A stretch of 64,000 nt of DNA from Chelatococcus sambhunathii. GTDB lineage: Bacteria > Pseudomonadota > Alphaproteobacteria > Rhizobiales > Methylopilaceae. The DNA is taken from NCBI GenBank assembly GCA_031316315.1, contig JADBEO010000002.1, forward strand, positions 1 to 64,000, written 5' to 3'. The translations under genes and the position numbers were made by a program. Positions 35,830-58,371 of the stretch are shown piece after piece (position 1 is the first letter of the stretch; every line of letters begins with the position of its first letter). Under the pieces are notes generated by a model that did no database searches, had not been told where the DNA came from, and saw only the letters and a list, made by a program, of their open reading frames with translations.

Positions 35830-36142
35830 GAATTTTGAGATTCCGTCCGGCCTTCGGGCCGGGCGGTAAGGGAAGGGCGGCAACGTCCTTCCCGACCTGT
35901 CCGAGAAAGCAGGCGCGCCTCCACGGGGAGACCGCTTAAGCCCGGAGCACCGGGACCTGCCGAGACGGGGACGACCGAGTTTCGGGCCAGTTGAGAGCGG
36001 CCCGTCCCATCGGTTCGAACCATCGCCGCGTCGCTTCACGGCGTCGCGCGCGGACAGGCGTCAGCCGCCGCAGCTCCGGTTCGCCGGGCTGCGGTCGTCG
36101 CAAACCCGGCGGTTCTTCGGAACCGTCAACCGGAGAGAGCAC
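35830..36142 (+). promoter_or_regulatory. rplJ leader region with UUCG hairpin
   Basis: The 313-nt gap between rplA and rplJ holds no gene. At 35843-35866 there is a 10-bp stem (CCGTCCGGCC/GGCCGGGCGG) closed by a TTCG tetraloop, with no T-run after it. In other bacteria this position carries the L10(L12) autoregulatory leader; binding here is inferred from location only. Further GC-rich complementary segments lie between 36050 and 36125. Confidence 0.55.
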
Positions 36143-36661
36143 GTGGACCGCGCAGAAAAGCGTGAAGCGGTTGCGACGCTGAACTCGGTGTTTTCGGACT
36201 CCGGGGCCATCGTCGTCGCTCACTACTCGGGCCTCAACGTCGCGCAGATGCAGACGCTTCGTCAGCGGATGCGCGAGGCGGGCGCGAGCGTGAAAGTCGC
36301 GAAGAACAGGCTCGCCAAAATCGCTCTCGAAGGCACGGACGCCGCCCACATCGGCAAGCTGCTCCAGGGTCCCACGATCCTGGCCTACAGCGAAGACCCT
36401 GTGACGGCGCCCAAGGTCGCGGTCGAGTTCGCCAAGGGGCACGACAAGTTCGTGATCCTCGGCGGTGCCATGGGCGCGACCTCCCTGAACCCGGACGGCG
36501 TGAAGGCTCTGGCCACCATGCCGTCGCTGGACGAACTGCGCGCCAAGCTCGTCGGCCTGATCCAGGCCCCGGCGACCAAGCTCGCGCAGCTTTCGACCGC
36601 GCCCGCAGCCAAGCTCGCGCGCGTGTTCGGGGCCTACGCCAATCGAGACGAGGCGGCGTGA
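36143..36661 (+). CDS. rplJ: 50S ribosomal protein L10
   Basis: The product is 172 aa, starting at a [20 protein letters not shown], the [35 protein letters not shown] core and the C-terminal helix that binds L7/L12 dimers ([20 protein letters not shown]) are present. It anchors the ribosomal stalk. rplL follows after 50 bp. Confidence 0.97.
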   Translation: MDRAEKREAVATLNSVFSDSGAIVVAHYSGLNVAQMQTLRQRMREAGASVKVAKNRLAKIALEGTDAAHIGKLLQGPTILAYSEDPVTAPKVAVEFAKGHDKFVILGGAMGATSLNPDGVKALATMPSLDELRAKLVGLIQAPATKLAQLSTAPAAKLARVFGAYANRDEAA

Positions 36662-36711
36662 TCGCCGTTCTTCAAACCCAATATCTGGTTCGAACCTGAA
36701 GGAACTGAAAC

Positions 36712-37095
36712 ATGGCTGATCTGACGAAGATCGTCGACGAGCTGTCGAATCTGACGGTGCTCGAGGCTGCGGAACTCGCCAAGCTCCTCGAAGAGAAGTG
36801 GGGCGTCTCCGCCGCGGCCGCAGTGGCCGTGGCCGCCGCTCCGGGCGGCGCCGGCGGAGCCGCGGCTCCGGCCGCGGAAGAGCAGACGGAGTTCACCGTC
36901 GTCCTCGCCGCCGCTGGCGAGAAGAAGATCGAGGTCATCAAGGAGGTCCGCGCGATCACCGGCCTTGGCCTCAAGGAAGCAAAGGACCTGGTCGAAGGCG
37001 CGCCGAAGCCCGTCAAGGAAGGCGTCGCCAAGGACGAGGCCGAGAAGCTCAAGGCCCAGCTCGAGAAGGCCGGCGCCAAGGTCGAGCTCAAGTGA
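36712..37095 (+). CDS. rplL: 50S ribosomal protein L7/L12
   Basis: The product is 127 aa. The N-terminal dimerisation helix pair ([31 protein letters not shown]), an Ala/Gly-rich hinge (about 37-58) and the C-terminal domain ([35 protein letters not shown]) are all present. It is the multi-copy stalk protein that recruits elongation-factor GTPases. Confidence 0.98.
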   Translation: MADLTKIVDELSNLTVLEAAELAKLLEEKWGVSAAAAVAVAAAPGGAGGAAAPAAEEQTEFTVVLAAAGEKKIEVIKEVRAITGLGLKEAKDLVEGAPKPVKEGVAKDEAEKLKAQLEKAGAKVELK

Positions 37096-37131
37096 GCTCC
37101 TGCGGGCCCGTCAGGGTCCGCGCGTGAAATA

Positions 37132-37163
37132 CTCCGCGGCGGCCGGCTCCGGCCTCCGCGGAG
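37132..37163 (+). promoter_or_regulatory. Strong hairpin between rplL and rpoB
   Basis: CTCCGCGG and CCGCGGAG pair, and inside them GGCCGG and CCGGCC pair, with one mismatch, giving a 13-14-bp stem. No T-run follows, so it is more likely an RNA-processing site or partial attenuator than a full terminator, as at the same place in E. coli. The rest of 37096-37365 holds no gene. Confidence 0.6.
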
Positions 37164-37365
37164 CGACTGGACGAGCCGCGTGGAACGGGGTGTCTCGGAC
37201 CCCCGATTCCATCGCGGCTTTCAGCGCCTCTCCGGTCCTATGGTCCGTGGGGGCGACATTTGGAGCGGGCGCGCGCCGATGCGGCGACGTCCGCCGCGCC
37301 TGAGCCAAGCGTCCCGCGGGGCTCTTGGTTCAGGCGTGTGAAACGCTTGGGAATTGAGGAAGACG

Positions 37366-41481
<4,116 letters not shown>

Positions 41482-41614
41482 CAGCGGTCCCCTAGTCGGG
41501 ACTGCATACGGGCGGACGGGCCGGACGGCCCGCCCGTCGCCGATTTAGAAGTTTCGGGATCCAGCGCGGCGTTGGCGGCGACGCAAGGCGCGGATCCCAC
41601 GGAAGGAGACGGCG

Positions 41615-45811
<4,197 letters not shown>

Positions 45812-45857
45812 GGCCCGGGCGTACGCCCGGTGCTTAGGCTGTGTTGGAGTGGGAAAC

Positions 45858-45890
45858 GAGGGGCCGCCGGGAAACCGGCGGCCCCTCTTT
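45858..45890 (+). terminator. Terminator of the rpoBC operon
   Basis: A 13-bp perfect stem GAGGGGCCGCCGG/CCGGCGGCCCCTC with a GAAA tetraloop is followed by TTTGCGTTT. The outer GGGAAAC (45851-45857) and GTTTCCC (45893-45899) extend the pairing. It is 46 bp past the rpoC stop. Confidence 0.85.
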
Positions 45891-46153
45891 GCGTTTCCCG
45901 ATCGTCGTCTGTCGCGGCGCCCTGCCGACAAGATCGCCAGAGCTTTCCCGCGGCCGCAGGCTGGCCACGGGTCCGACCGCTGCCGCGGCGCCGGCGGGTT
46001 CGCGGCTCCGCAAAAATCAAATGATTTTGGCATCCTGCCGTTGATCCCACGGCCGGGAGCCGTACATCAGTACAGTTGCCAGTATTTCCGGTGGCTTTTT
46101 TTATCATTGACGGACCGGCGAACGGGGAAAGGCGGTCCTCAGGAGGGGCGTGC

Positions 46154-47233
46154 GTGGGACGCGATTTCGTGGACCGCATCTACGAGGCGGCGGCCTTTCC
46201 GGAGTTCTGGCCCGAGCTGTTTCATGATCTCGCGACAGCTCTCGGTTTCGCAGGCGCCGCGATGGTCTCCGTCAATCCGGAGTTCAAACGCCATGTCGCG
46301 TCTCCGGGCGTCGCCGGAATGATCCGGCGTTTTCTCTCCGAAGGCTGGCAGACCCGGGACCTGCGCTCCGAACGCGCGGCGGCGCTTGGCCATGGCGGCT
46401 TCGTGCGCGATCAGGACCTTGCCAGCGACGAGGAGATCGCGACCCATCCGCTCTATGTCGAACTGCTGCGCCCGTCCGGTCTGGGCTACGGCGCCGCGAC
46501 GATCGTCGACTGCCCCAGCGGCGACACGATCGCCGTCTCGTTCGATCGGTCCTGGGCGGACGGACCGACGCCCCAGGAGATCTTGGCGGAACTCGACAAG
46601 CTCCGGCCGCACTTCGCCCGCGCGGCCGTGTTCGCGGGACGTCTGGAGCTCGAGCGCGCCCAGGCCCAGGCGTCCGCCCTGGCGGGGGTCGGCTTCCCCG
46701 CGGCCGTACTGGGCGGACATCGACGGCTGCTCGCCGCGAACGCCGATTTCGAGGCGCTCAGGGGGCGGGTGAGAATCGGCGCCGGGGATCGGCTGTCGCT
46801 CGCTGATCCGGCTTGCGAGGCCCTGCTGGGCCGAGCGCTGGAGGCCGGCTGCGAAACCGGGCTCTCAATTCCGCTCAAGGCCACGGGCGGCGACCCGCCG
46901 GCGGTGATGCACGTGCTCCCGGTGCGCCGGACCGCGCGCGATGCGTTCTCGCTCGCCGAATGGCTTATCGTGGTCACCCCGATCGGCGCGGGCGCCGCGC
47001 CGCTGGCCTCGATACTGAGCGGCCTGTTCGACCTGTCTCGCGCCGAGGCCCGCGTCGCCCGGGAGGTGATCGGCGGCGAGAGCGTCACGGCGATCGCGGT
47101 CAAGTTCGGCCTGAGCGAGGCGACCGTCAGGAGCCAGCTTCGCGCCGTTTTCGCCAAGACCGGGACGTCGCGTCAGAGCGAGCTCGTCGCCGCATGCCTC
47201 GGGGTCGCGCCTCCCGCCGTCGGAGCGGCATAG
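46154..47233 (+). CDS. LuxR-type helix-turn-helix regulator
   Basis: The product is 359 aa from a GTG at 46154 that has AGGAGGGG 5 bp upstream; the open frame extends to 46076 without a better site. The N-terminal two thirds (FVDRIYEAAAFPEFWPELFHDLATALGF onward) is an unclassified sensory region; the GerE-type HTH is at 294-349 (LSRAEARVAREVIGGESVTAIAVKFGLSEATVRSQLRAVFAKTG). No receiver or autoinducer domain is recognisable. It sits between the rpoC terminator and rpsL. The upstream GTACATCAGTAC (46061-46072) is an inverted repeat that could be an operator (low confidence). Confidence 0.85.
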   Translation: MGRDFVDRIYEAAAFPEFWPELFHDLATALGFAGAAMVSVNPEFKRHVASPGVAGMIRRFLSEGWQTRDLRSERAAALGHGGFVRDQDLASDEEIATHPLYVELLRPSGLGYGAATIVDCPSGDTIAVSFDRSWADGPTPQEILAELDKLRPHFARAAVFAGRLELERAQAQASALAGVGFPAAVLGGHRRLLAANADFEALRGRVRIGAGDRLSLADPACEALLGRALEAGCETGLSIPLKATGGDPPAVMHVLPVRRTARDAFSLAEWLIVVTPIGAGAAPLASILSGLFDLSRAEARVAREVIGGESVTAIAVKFGLSEATVRSQLRAVFAKTGTSRQSELVAACLGVAPPAVGAA

Positions 47234-47273
47234 CCGCCTTGCGCGCAGAACGGCAGGAAGAGCAAGGCGAGGG

Positions 47274-47302
47274 TTGACGGAACCCGACTCGGCGGGTACA
47301 AG
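47274..47302 (+). promoter_or_regulatory. Promoter of the str operon (rpsL)
   Basis: TTGACG (47274-47279), an exact 17-bp spacer and TACAAG (47297-47302), in the gap after the LuxR gene. This would give a long leader of about 250 nt before rpsL. The gap 47234-47557 has no other gene. Confidence 0.6.
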
Positions 47303-47557
47303 CCGCCCACTCTTCGGCAGGCGGTGATCCCACGCTGCTCGGCTGCGGTCCAACGCGCCGACGTTTCGGGGTCAAACGCTGCCGCGACCAGCTTGGGTCA
47401 GTTGCGGGTACACGATCTCCGTCTTTCGGGGCGGCGATCCTCTGCAGGGAGCGGGCGCTTCCTTCGGGAAACCGAAGGCGGGCGTCGTTTCGTTTTGCGT
47501 GTCGGCTCCGTCGACGCGCCAAACGGTTTTGGATTTGAAGGAAGCGGTTAGGCCAAT

Positions 47558-47929
47558 ATGCCCACCATCAGCCAGTTGATCCGCAAGCCGCGGCAGGCGC
47601 CGACGGCGCGCAACACGGTTCCGGCGCTGCAGGCGTGTCCGCAGAAGCGCGGCGTCTGCACGCGCGTCTACACCACGACCCCGAAGAAGCCGAACTCGGC
47701 GCTTCGTAAGGTCGCCAAGGTGCGCCTCACCAACGGCTTCGAAGTCATCGGCTACATTCCGGGCGAGGGTCATAACCTCCAGGAGCACTCGGTGGTCATG
47801 ATCCGCGGCGGCCGCGTGAAGGACCTTCCGGGCGTCCGTTATCACATCCTGCGCGGCGTGCTCGACACGCAGGGCGTCAAGAACCGCAAGCAGCGCCGGT
47901 CGAAGTACGGCGCCAAGCGGCCGAAGTGA
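47558..47929 (+). CDS. rpsL: 30S ribosomal protein S12
   Basis: The product is 123 aa. [32 protein letters not shown] and [15 protein letters not shown] are conserved; the lysines that give streptomycin resistance when mutated (equivalents of Lys43 and Lys88) are wild type. It is first in rpsL-rpsG-fusA-tuf. Confidence 0.99.
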   Translation: MPTISQLIRKPRQAPTARNTVPALQACPQKRGVCTRVYTTTPKKPNSALRKVAKVRLTNGFEVIGYIPGEGHNLQEHSVVMIRGGRVKDLPGVRYHILRGVLDTQGVKNRKQRRSKYGAKRPK

Positions 47930-47940
47930 GGATCTGACAG

Positions 47941-48411
47941 ATGTCCCGTCGTCACTCCGCAGAGCGTCGCGAAATCCATCCGGACCCCAAGTTCGGGGAC
48001 CTGATTGTGTCCAAGTTCATGAACACGGTCATGAAGCACGGCAAGAAGTCGGCCGCCGAGTCGATCGTCTACGGTGCGTTCGACCAGGTCGAGGCCAAGG
48101 TCAAGCAGAGCCCGATCGCCGTGTTCCATCAGGCGCTCGAGAACATCTCGCCGGCCCTCGAGGTCCGCTCCCGCCGCGTCGGCGGCGCGACCTATCAGGT
48201 TCCGGTCGAAGTCCGTCCGGAGCGCCGTCAGGCGCTCGCCCTTCGCTGGCTGCTGGCCTCCGCCCGCGCCCGCAACGAGAAGACCATGGTGGACCGTCTG
48301 TCCGCCGAACTTATCGACGCCTCGAACAACCGCGGTTCGGCGGTGAAGAAGCGCGAGGACACGCACCGCATGGCGGAAGCGAACCGCGCCTTCTCGCACT
48401 ACCGCTGGTGA
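47941..48411 (+). CDS. rpsG: 30S ribosomal protein S7
   Basis: The product is 156 aa. [42 protein letters not shown] and the C-terminal [17 protein letters not shown] are typical. It nucleates assembly of the 30S head. It starts 11 bp after rpsL. Confidence 0.99.
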   Translation: MSRRHSAERREIHPDPKFGDLIVSKFMNTVMKHGKKSAAESIVYGAFDQVEAKVKQSPIAVFHQALENISPALEVRSRRVGGATYQVPVEVRPERRQALALRWLLASARARNEKTMVDRLSAELIDASNNRGSAVKKREDTHRMAEANRAFSHYRW

Positions 48412-48435
48412 CCTGAGCAGACCGAGGACAAACCT

Positions 48436-50514
<2,079 letters not shown>

Positions 50515-50578
50515 TTCAAGCGCTTACCGACGAACCTGAACCCGAAGATTTAAAAGAAGAGAACGGAGCCTTACGGCC

Positions 50579-51769
<1,191 letters not shown>

Positions 51770-51838
51770 TTTGAACTTCCCTGACGCGGCGCGGCATTCC
51801 GGCGATCCGGAGCGCCCGCCTCGTGGAGACGGTTACCC

Positions 51839-52147
51839 ATGAACGGCCAGAACATCCGGATCCGCCTCAAGGCGTTCGACCACCGCATCCTCGACACCTC
51901 GACCCGCGAGATCGTGTCGACGGCGAAGCGGACCGGCGCCCAGGTGCGTGGACCCATCCCGCTGCCGACGCGCATCGAGAAGTTCACGGTGAACCGCTCG
52001 CCGCACGTCGACAAGAAGAGCCGCGAGCAGTTCGAGATCCGGACGCACAAGCGTCTTCTCGACATCGTCGACCCGACCCCGCAGACCGTGGACGCGCTGA
52101 TGAAGCTCGACCTCGCCGCCGGCGTCGACGTCGAAATCAAGCTCTGA
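51839..52147 (+). CDS. rpsJ: 30S ribosomal protein S10
   Basis: The product is 102 aa. [19 protein letters not shown] and [35 protein letters not shown] are the standard core. It also joins the NusB antitermination complex. It leads the S10 cluster, though transcription is probably continuous with tuf. Confidence 0.99.
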   Translation: MNGQNIRIRLKAFDHRILDTSTREIVSTAKRTGAQVRGPIPLPTRIEKFTVNRSPHVDKKSREQFEIRTHKRLLDIVDPTPQTVDALMKLDLAAGVDVEIKL

Positions 52148-52175
52148 TCGAATTTATTAGCGAAGGACGACGCAT

Positions 52176-52925
52176 ATGCGGTCCGGATTAATCGCACAGA
52201 AGCTGGGCATGACCCGCGTCTTCACCGACGCCGGCGAGCATGTTCCGGTCACCGTGCTCAAGGTCGACCAGTGCCAGGTCGTCGGGCATCGCACGACGGA
52301 GGCCAACGGCTACGTCGCGCTGCAGCTCGGCGCGGGCTCGCGCAAGCCGAAGAACGTCACCCGCGCCGAGCGCGGCAACTTCGCCAAGGTCGAGGTCGAG
52401 CCGAAGCGCAAGCTCGTCGAGTTCCGCGTCTCCGACGACGCTGTGATCCCCGTGGGCGCCGAGCTCACCGCGGACCACTTCGTCGCCGGCCAGCGCGTCG
52501 ACGTCACCGGCACCTCTACGGGTAAGGGCTTCGCCGGCGCCATGAAGCGCTGGAACTTCGGCGGCCTGCGCGCCACCCACGGCGTGTCGATCTCGCACCG
52601 TTCGCACGGTTCGACCGGCGGCCGCCAGGATCCGGGCAAGGTCTTCAAGAACAAGAAGATGGCCGGCCATCTCGGCGACGAGCGGGTCACCACCCAGAAC
52701 CTGCGCGTCGTCTCGACCGATCCCGAGCGCGGCCTGATCCTCGTCGAGGGCGCCGTTCCGGGCGTCAAGGGCGGCTGGATCCTGGTCCGCGACGCGGTGA
52801 AGACCAAGCTGCCGGAAGGCATTCCGATGCCGGGCAAGTTCCGCGAGCGCGGCGCCTCCGCCGCTCCCGCCGAGACCCCTGCCGAGCAGACCGCGCCTGA
52901 AACGACTGCCGAGGAGACCGCGTGA
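52176..52925 (+). CDS. rplC: 50S ribosomal protein L3 with acidic tail
   Basis: The product is 249 aa. [16 protein letters not shown], the peptidyl-transferase-reaching loop [20 protein letters not shown] and [13 protein letters not shown] are conserved. A tail of about 25 residues, Ala/Glu/Thr/Pro-rich (from [16 protein letters not shown] to the end), extends past the normal fold. The stop overlaps the rplD start (TGATG). Confidence 0.98.
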   Translation: MRSGLIAQKLGMTRVFTDAGEHVPVTVLKVDQCQVVGHRTTEANGYVALQLGAGSRKPKNVTRAERGNFAKVEVEPKRKLVEFRVSDDAVIPVGAELTADHFVAGQRVDVTGTSTGKGFAGAMKRWNFGGLRATHGVSISHRSHGSTGGRQDPGKVFKNKKMAGHLGDERVTTQNLRVVSTDPERGLILVEGAVPGVKGGWILVRDAVKTKLPEGIPMPGKFRERGASAAPAETPAEQTAPETTAEETA

Positions 52926-53548
52926 TGGTCGAGATCGCGATCACCAAGGCCGACGGCAAGGCCGGCGAGACGGTCACGCTGTCGGACGACATCTTCGGCC
53001 TCGAGCCGCGCGTCGACATCCTGCACCGCGTCGTGCGCTGGCAGCTCGCCAAGCGCCAGGCCGGCACGCATGTCACGCAGGGCCGCTCCGACGTCGCCCG
53101 CACCGGCAAGAAGATGTACAAGCAGAAGGGCACGGGCCGCGCCCGTCACGCCCAGGCTTCTGCGCCGCAGTTCCGCGGCGGCGGCCGCGCCTTCGGTCCG
53201 GTCGTGCGCTCTCATGCGCATGAGCTGCCGAAGAAGGTGCGCGCGCTCGGCCTGAAGCACGCCCTTTCGGCCAAAGCCAAGGACAGCCAGATCATCGTCG
53301 TCGACGAGTTCAAGCTCGGCGAGGCCAAGACCAAGGCGTTCCTGGCCTCGATCGAGAAACTCGGCTTCTCGAATGCGCTGGTCGTCGACGGCGCCGAGAT
53401 CGACGCCAACGTGAAGCTCGCGTCCCGCGCGATCCACACGGTCGACGTGCTGCCCGTACAGGGCGTCAACGTCTACGACATCCTCCGCCGCGACACCCTG
53501 GTCCTGACCAAGGCGGCCATCGATGCGCTGGAGGCGCGTTTCAAATGA
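52925..53548 (+). CDS. rplD: 50S ribosomal protein L4
   Basis: The product is 207 aa. The rRNA-binding loop with [30 protein letters not shown] is present, and the C-terminal domain contains LVVDG and [17 protein letters not shown]. Its first codon overlaps rplC and its stop overlaps rplW. In gammaproteobacteria L4 represses its operon; this is not shown here. Confidence 0.98.
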   Translation: MVEIAITKADGKAGETVTLSDDIFGLEPRVDILHRVVRWQLAKRQAGTHVTQGRSDVARTGKKMYKQKGTGRARHAQASAPQFRGGGRAFGPVVRSHAHELPKKVRALGLKHALSAKAKDSQIIVVDEFKLGEAKTKAFLASIEKLGFSNALVVDGAEIDANVKLASRAIHTVDVLPVQGVNVYDILRRDTLVLTKAAIDALEARFK

Positions 53549-53838
53549 CCGACCTTCGCCACTACGACGTCATCCGCTCGCCGATCATCACCGAGAAGGC
53601 GACCTACGCGTCCGAGCAGAACAAGGTCGTGTTCAAGGTGTCCGACACCGCGACCAAGCCGCAGATCAAGGCGGCGGTCGAGAAGCTCTTCGACGTCAAG
53701 GTCGTGAGCGTGAACACCCTCGTCCGCAAGGGCAAGACCAAGCGTTTCCGCGGCCGTCTCGGTCAGCAGGGCGATAGCAAGCGCGCGATCGTGACGCTGG
53801 CCGAAGGCCACGCGATCGACGTGACCACTGGCCTCTGA
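53545..53838 (+). CDS. rplW: 50S ribosomal protein L23
   Basis: The product is 97 aa. [26 protein letters not shown] and the extended loop [23 protein letters not shown] are typical. It sits at the exit tunnel and docks trigger factor and SRP. ATGA overlap with rplD. Confidence 0.98.
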   Translation: MTDLRHYDVIRSPIITEKATYASEQNKVVFKVSDTATKPQIKAAVEKLFDVKVVSVNTLVRKGKTKRFRGRLGQQGDSKRAIVTLAEGHAIDVTTGL

Positions 53839-53852
53839 GGGGCTGAAGGACC

Positions 53853-54689
<837 letters not shown>

Positions 54690-54701
54690 GGGAGCCCGGA
54701 A

Positions 54702-54980
54702 ATGTCTCGTTCAGTCTGGAAGGGCCCCTTCGTCGACGGGTACCTGCTCAAAAAGGCCGATGTCGCCCGCGGCTCGAGCCGGCCTGAGGTCATCAAGACC
54801 TGGAGCCGCCGCTCGACCATTCTGCCGCAGTTCGTGGGCCTCACTTTCGGGGTCTACAACGGCCAGAAGCACATCCCGGTCAGCGTCTCGGAAGAGATGA
54901 TCGGCCACAAGCTCGGCGAATTCGCTCCGACGCGGACCTTCTACGGTCATGCGGCGGACAAGAAGTCCAAGAGGAAGTAA
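54702..54980 (+). CDS. rpsS: 30S ribosomal protein S19
   Basis: The product is 92 aa. [40 protein letters not shown] and [16 protein letters not shown] are conserved. It starts 12 bp after rplB. Confidence 0.99.
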   Translation: MSRSVWKGPFVDGYLLKKADVARGSSRPEVIKTWSRRSTILPQFVGLTFGVYNGQKHIPVSVSEEMIGHKLGEFAPTRTFYGHAADKKSKRK

Positions 54981-54985
54981 TCGAG

Positions 54986-55375
54986 ATGGGCAAGCCAGCC
55001 GCCAAGCGCGCGCTTCCCGACAACGAGGCCAAGGCCGTGCTTCGCATGGTCCGGATCTCGCCGCAGAAGCTGAACCTCGTCGCGCAGCTGATCCGCGGCA
55101 AGAAGGTCGAGACGGCGCTCGCCGACCTGACCTTCTCGCGCAAGCGGATCGCCGGCCAGGTGAAGAAGACGCTCGAGAGCGCGATCGCCAACGCCGAGAA
55201 CAACCACGACCTCGACGTGGACGACCTGATCGTCTCCGAGGCCTTCGTGGGCAAGTCGATCGTGATGCGCCGGTTCTCGCCGCGCGCCCGCGGCCGCGTG
55301 GGCACGATCCAGAAGCCGTTCTCGCATCTGACGATCGTCGTCCGCCAGGTCGACCAGAGCGCGGCGAAGGCCTGA
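54986..55375 (+). CDS. rplV: 50S ribosomal protein L22
   Basis: The product is 129 aa. The N-terminal core ([25 protein letters not shown]) and the tunnel loop [23 protein letters not shown] are present. Macrolide-relevant loop residues appear wild type. Confidence 0.98.
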   Translation: MGKPAAKRALPDNEAKAVLRMVRISPQKLNLVAQLIRGKKVETALADLTFSRKRIAGQVKKTLESAIANAENNHDLDVDDLIVSEAFVGKSIVMRRFSPRARGRVGTIQKPFSHLTIVVRQVDQSAAKA

Positions 55376-55385
55376 GGAGAAGACG

Positions 55386-56087
55386 ATGGGTCACAAGGTC
55401 AACCCGATCGGGCTTCGGCTCGGCATCAACCGCACCTGGGATTCGCGCTGGTTCGCGGGCAAGGGCGAATACGGCAAGCTCCTCCAGGAGGACATCAAGA
55501 TCCGTGACGCCCTGCTGAAGGATCTGAAGCAGGCCGCTGTCTCGAAGATCGTCATCGAGCGTCCGCACAAGAAGTGCCGCGTCTCGATCTACTCGGCGCG
55601 TCCGGGCATCGTGATCGGCAAGAAGGGCGCGGACATCGAGAAGCTTCGCAAGAAGGTCGGCTCGATGACGGCCTCCGAGGTGCACATCAACATCGTCGAG
55701 GTCCGCAAGCCCGAGATCGACTCGACCCTGGTCGCGGAGTCGATCGCCCAGCAGCTCGAGCGCCGCGTGGCGTTCCGCCGGGCGATGAAGCGCGCCGTCC
55801 AGTCGGCCATGCGCCTTGGCGCCGAGGGCATCCGCATCAACTGCGCCGGCCGTCTCGGCGGCGCGGAGATCGCCCGCACCGAATGGTATCGCGAGGGCCG
55901 CGTGCCGCTGCACACGCTTCGCGCCGACGTCGACTACGGGGTCGCCACCGCCAAGACGGCGATGGGCACCTGCGGGGTCAAGGTCTGGATCTTCAAGGGC
56001 GAGGTCATGGAGCACGACCCCATGGCCCAGGACAAGCGCCTGAACGAGGGCGACGGCGGCCGTCCGCCGCGCCGCGACCACGCGTGA
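55386..56087 (+). CDS. rpsC: 30S ribosomal protein S3
   Basis: The product is 233 aa. [24 protein letters not shown], the KH-domain motif [21 protein letters not shown] and [35 protein letters not shown] are standard. It forms part of the mRNA entry helicase. Confidence 0.99.
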   Translation: MGHKVNPIGLRLGINRTWDSRWFAGKGEYGKLLQEDIKIRDALLKDLKQAAVSKIVIERPHKKCRVSIYSARPGIVIGKKGADIEKLRKKVGSMTASEVHINIVEVRKPEIDSTLVAESIAQQLERRVAFRRAMKRAVQSAMRLGAEGIRINCAGRLGGAEIARTEWYREGRVPLHTLRADVDYGVATAKTAMGTCGVKVWIFKGEVMEHDPMAQDKRLNEGDGGRPPRRDHA

Positions 56088-56110
56088 GCGGGGCCGCGAG
56101 GAGTTAAGCC

Positions 56111-56524
56111 ATGCTGCAACCGAAGAAGACCAAATTCCGCAAGCAGTTCAAGGGCCGCATCAGCGGCGCTGCGAAGGGCGGATTCAACCTGGACTTCGGC
56201 GCCTACGGCCTCAAGGCCATGGAGCCGGATCGCGTCACCGCGCGCCAGATCGAGGCCGCCCGCCGGGCCATGACCCGTCACATGAAGCGCGCCGGCCGCG
56301 TCTGGATCCGCGTGTTCCCGGACGTGCCGGTTTCGAAGAAGCCGACCGAGGTCCGCATGGGCAAGGGCAAGGGCGCCAACGAATATTGGGCGGCCAAGGT
56401 CAAGCCGGGCCGCGTGATGTTCGAGATCGACGGCGTGCCGCTCGACATCGCTCGTGAGGCGCTGGCGCTCGCCGCGGCGAAGCTGCCGATCCGCACCCGT
56501 TTCGTCCAGCGCGTCGCTGAGTGA
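56111..56524 (+). CDS. rplP: 50S ribosomal protein L16
   Basis: The product is 137 aa. [16 protein letters not shown], the [48 protein letters not shown] core and [16 protein letters not shown] are conserved. It organises the A-site of the large subunit. Confidence 0.99.
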   Translation: MLQPKKTKFRKQFKGRISGAAKGGFNLDFGAYGLKAMEPDRVTARQIEAARRAMTRHMKRAGRVWIRVFPDVPVSKKPTEVRMGKGKGANEYWAAKVKPGRVMFEIDGVPLDIAREALALAAAKLPIRTRFVQRVAE

Positions 56525-56535
56525 GGTTCGCGATC

Positions 56536-56745
56536 ATGACCAAGGCTCAGGATTTCCGCGCAATGACCGTCGACCAGCTCGACGACGAGCTCGTCAAGCT
56601 GAAGAAGGAGCAGTTCAACCTGCGCTTCCAGAAGGCGACCGGCCAGCTCGACAACACCGCCCGCGTTCGGTCGGTGCGCCGCGACATCGCGCGCATCCGC
56701 ACCGTCGCGTCCGCCAAGCGCGCCGACGCGCAGGCCAAGGCCTGA
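56536..56745 (+). CDS. rpmC: 50S ribosomal protein L29
   Basis: The product is 69 aa. The ATG at 56536 ([15 protein letters not shown]) is used; a GTG at 56521 overlapping the rplP stop is less likely. [33 protein letters not shown] is the helical family core. Confidence 0.97.
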   Translation: MTKAQDFRAMTVDQLDDELVKLKKEQFNLRFQKATGQLDNTARVRSVRRDIARIRTVASAKRADAQAKA

Positions 56746-56755
56746 GGAGGACAGC

Positions 56756-57034
56756 ATGCCGAAGAGAGTCCTGCTCGGAACCGTGATTTCCGACAAGAAC
56801 GCCAAGACCGTCGTGGTCAAGGTCGAGCGCCGCTTCACCCATCCGCTTCTCAAGAAGACGGTGCGGCGGACCAAGCATTACCACGCCCATGACGAGAACC
56901 AGACCTTCAAGGTCGGCGATCTCGTCTGGATCGAGGAGAGCCGCCCGATTTCGCGGCTGAAGAGATGGGTCGTCAGACCCGATGCGTCGGTGGACGCGGA
57001 CGCCTCGGCGCCTGCTCCGACACCGACCGAGTAA
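56756..57034 (+). CDS. rpsQ: 30S ribosomal protein S17, long C-terminus
   Basis: The product is 92 aa. [47 protein letters not shown] is the OB-fold core; the last 15-20 residues ([18 protein letters not shown]) form an Asp/Ala/Pro tail beyond the usual end. Confidence 0.98.
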   Translation: MPKRVLLGTVISDKNAKTVVVKVERRFTHPLLKKTVRRTKHYHAHDENQTFKVGDLVWIEESRPISRLKRWVVRPDASVDADASAPAPTPTE

Positions 57035-57114
57035 GCAACATCTGAAACGGCCCGCCGGGCGAGGTCCGCGTCAATGCGGATACCGGTCCGGGCGAAATGA
57101 GAAAGGCTTAGGCC

Positions 57115-57483
57115 ATGATTCAGATGCAGAGCAATCTTGACGTCGCCGACAACAGCGGCGCCAAGCGCGTGATGTGCATCAAGGTTCTCGGCGGCGCCGG
57201 CCGTCGTTACGCATCCGTGGGCGACATCATCGTGGTGTCGGTCAAGGAGGCGATCCCGCGCGGCCGCGTGAAGAAGGGCGACGTCATGAAGGCGGTCGTC
57301 GTTCGCACCGCCAAGGACATCCGCCGCGTTGACGGCTCGGTGATCCGTTTCGACCGCAACGCCGCCGTTCTGATCAACAATCAGAAGGAGCCGGTCGGCA
57401 CGCGCATCTTCGGCCCGGTCCCGCGCGAGCTTCGCGCCAAGAACCACATGAAGATCATCTCGCTCGCGCCGGAGGTGCTGTGA
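57115..57483 (+). CDS. rplN: 50S ribosomal protein L14
   Basis: The product is 122 aa. [27 protein letters not shown] and [40 protein letters not shown] are highly conserved. The stop overlaps the rplX start (TGATG). Confidence 0.99.
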   Translation: MIQMQSNLDVADNSGAKRVMCIKVLGGAGRRYASVGDIIVVSVKEAIPRGRVKKGDVMKAVVVRTAKDIRRVDGSVIRFDRNAAVLINNQKEPVGTRIFGPVPRELRAKNHMKIISLAPEVL

Positions 57484-57809
57484 TGGCCGCCAAAATCCGC
57501 AAGGGCGACAAGGTCGTCGTGCTGACCGGGCGCGACAAGGGCAAGACCGGCGAGGTGCTGAAGGTGCTCCCGAAGGAGACCCGCGCCGTCGTGCAGGGCG
57601 TCAACGTCGTGATGCGCCACCAGCGCCAGACGCAGAGCCAGGAAGGCGGCATCATCCGCAAGGAAGCCTCCATCCATCTTTCCAACATCGCGCTCGCCGA
57701 TCCGAAGGACGGCAAGCCGACGCGCGTCTCCTTCAAGGTCGAGGGCCAGGGCGCGAACCAGACGAAGGTCCGCGTCGCTGCGCGGTCCGGGGAGCGCATC
57801 GATGGCTGA
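57483..57809 (+). CDS. rplX: 50S ribosomal protein L24
   Basis: The product is 108 aa. The KOW motif [23 protein letters not shown] and the [21 protein letters not shown] segment are typical. It overlaps rplE by 8 bp. Confidence 0.98.
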   Translation: MAAKIRKGDKVVVLTGRDKGKTGEVLKVLPKETRAVVQGVNVVMRHQRQTQSQEGGIIRKEASIHLSNIALADPKDGKPTRVSFKVEGQGANQTKVRVAARSGERIDG

Positions 57810-58359
57810 GGCCGCTTACTCCTCCCGCCTGAAGAAGCACTACGACGAGGTGGTGCGCGGGCAGCTGATCGAAGAGTTCGGCTACAAGAACCCGATGGCC
57901 GTGCCGACGATCGAGAAGGTCGTCATCAACATGGGCGTCGGCGAAGCCGTGGCGGACTCCAAGAAGGCGGCGACCGCCGCCGGCGAGCTCGCCAAGATCG
58001 CGGGTCAGAAGCCCGTGATCACCAAGGCGCGGACCTCGATCGCGACCTTCAAGCTCCGCGAGGGGCAGTCGGTCGGCGCCAAGGTGACGCTGCGCCGGGC
58101 GCGCATGTACGACTTCATCGACCGCCTGGTCACGATCGCGCTGCCGCGCGTCCGGGACTTCCGCGGCCTGAACCCGAAGAGCTTCGATGGCCGCGGCAAC
58201 TTCGCCATGGGCATCAAGGAGCACATCGTTTTTCCCGAGATCGAATACGACAAGATCGATCAGGTCTGGGGCATGGACGTCATCGTCTGCACGACGGCGA
58301 AGTCCGACGACGAGGCCCGCGCTCTGCTGCGCGCCTTCAACTTCCCCTTCAGGCAGTGA
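57802..58359 (+). CDS. rplE: 50S ribosomal protein L5
   Basis: The product is 185 aa. [40 protein letters not shown] and the [31 protein letters not shown] core are present. It contacts 5S rRNA and the P-site tRNA. Confidence 0.99.
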   Translation: MAEAAYSSRLKKHYDEVVRGQLIEEFGYKNPMAVPTIEKVVINMGVGEAVADSKKAATAAGELAKIAGQKPVITKARTSIATFKLREGQSVGAKVTLRRARMYDFIDRLVTIALPRVRDFRGLNPKSFDGRGNFAMGIKEHIVFPEIEYDKIDQVWGMDVIVCTTAKSDDEARALLRAFNFPFRQ

Positions 58360-58371
58360 CGGGAGGATCGC

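Noticed and set aside
45812..46033. Short frames around the rpoC terminator
   Set aside because: They read through the terminator hairpin and have Arg/Pro-rich composition.
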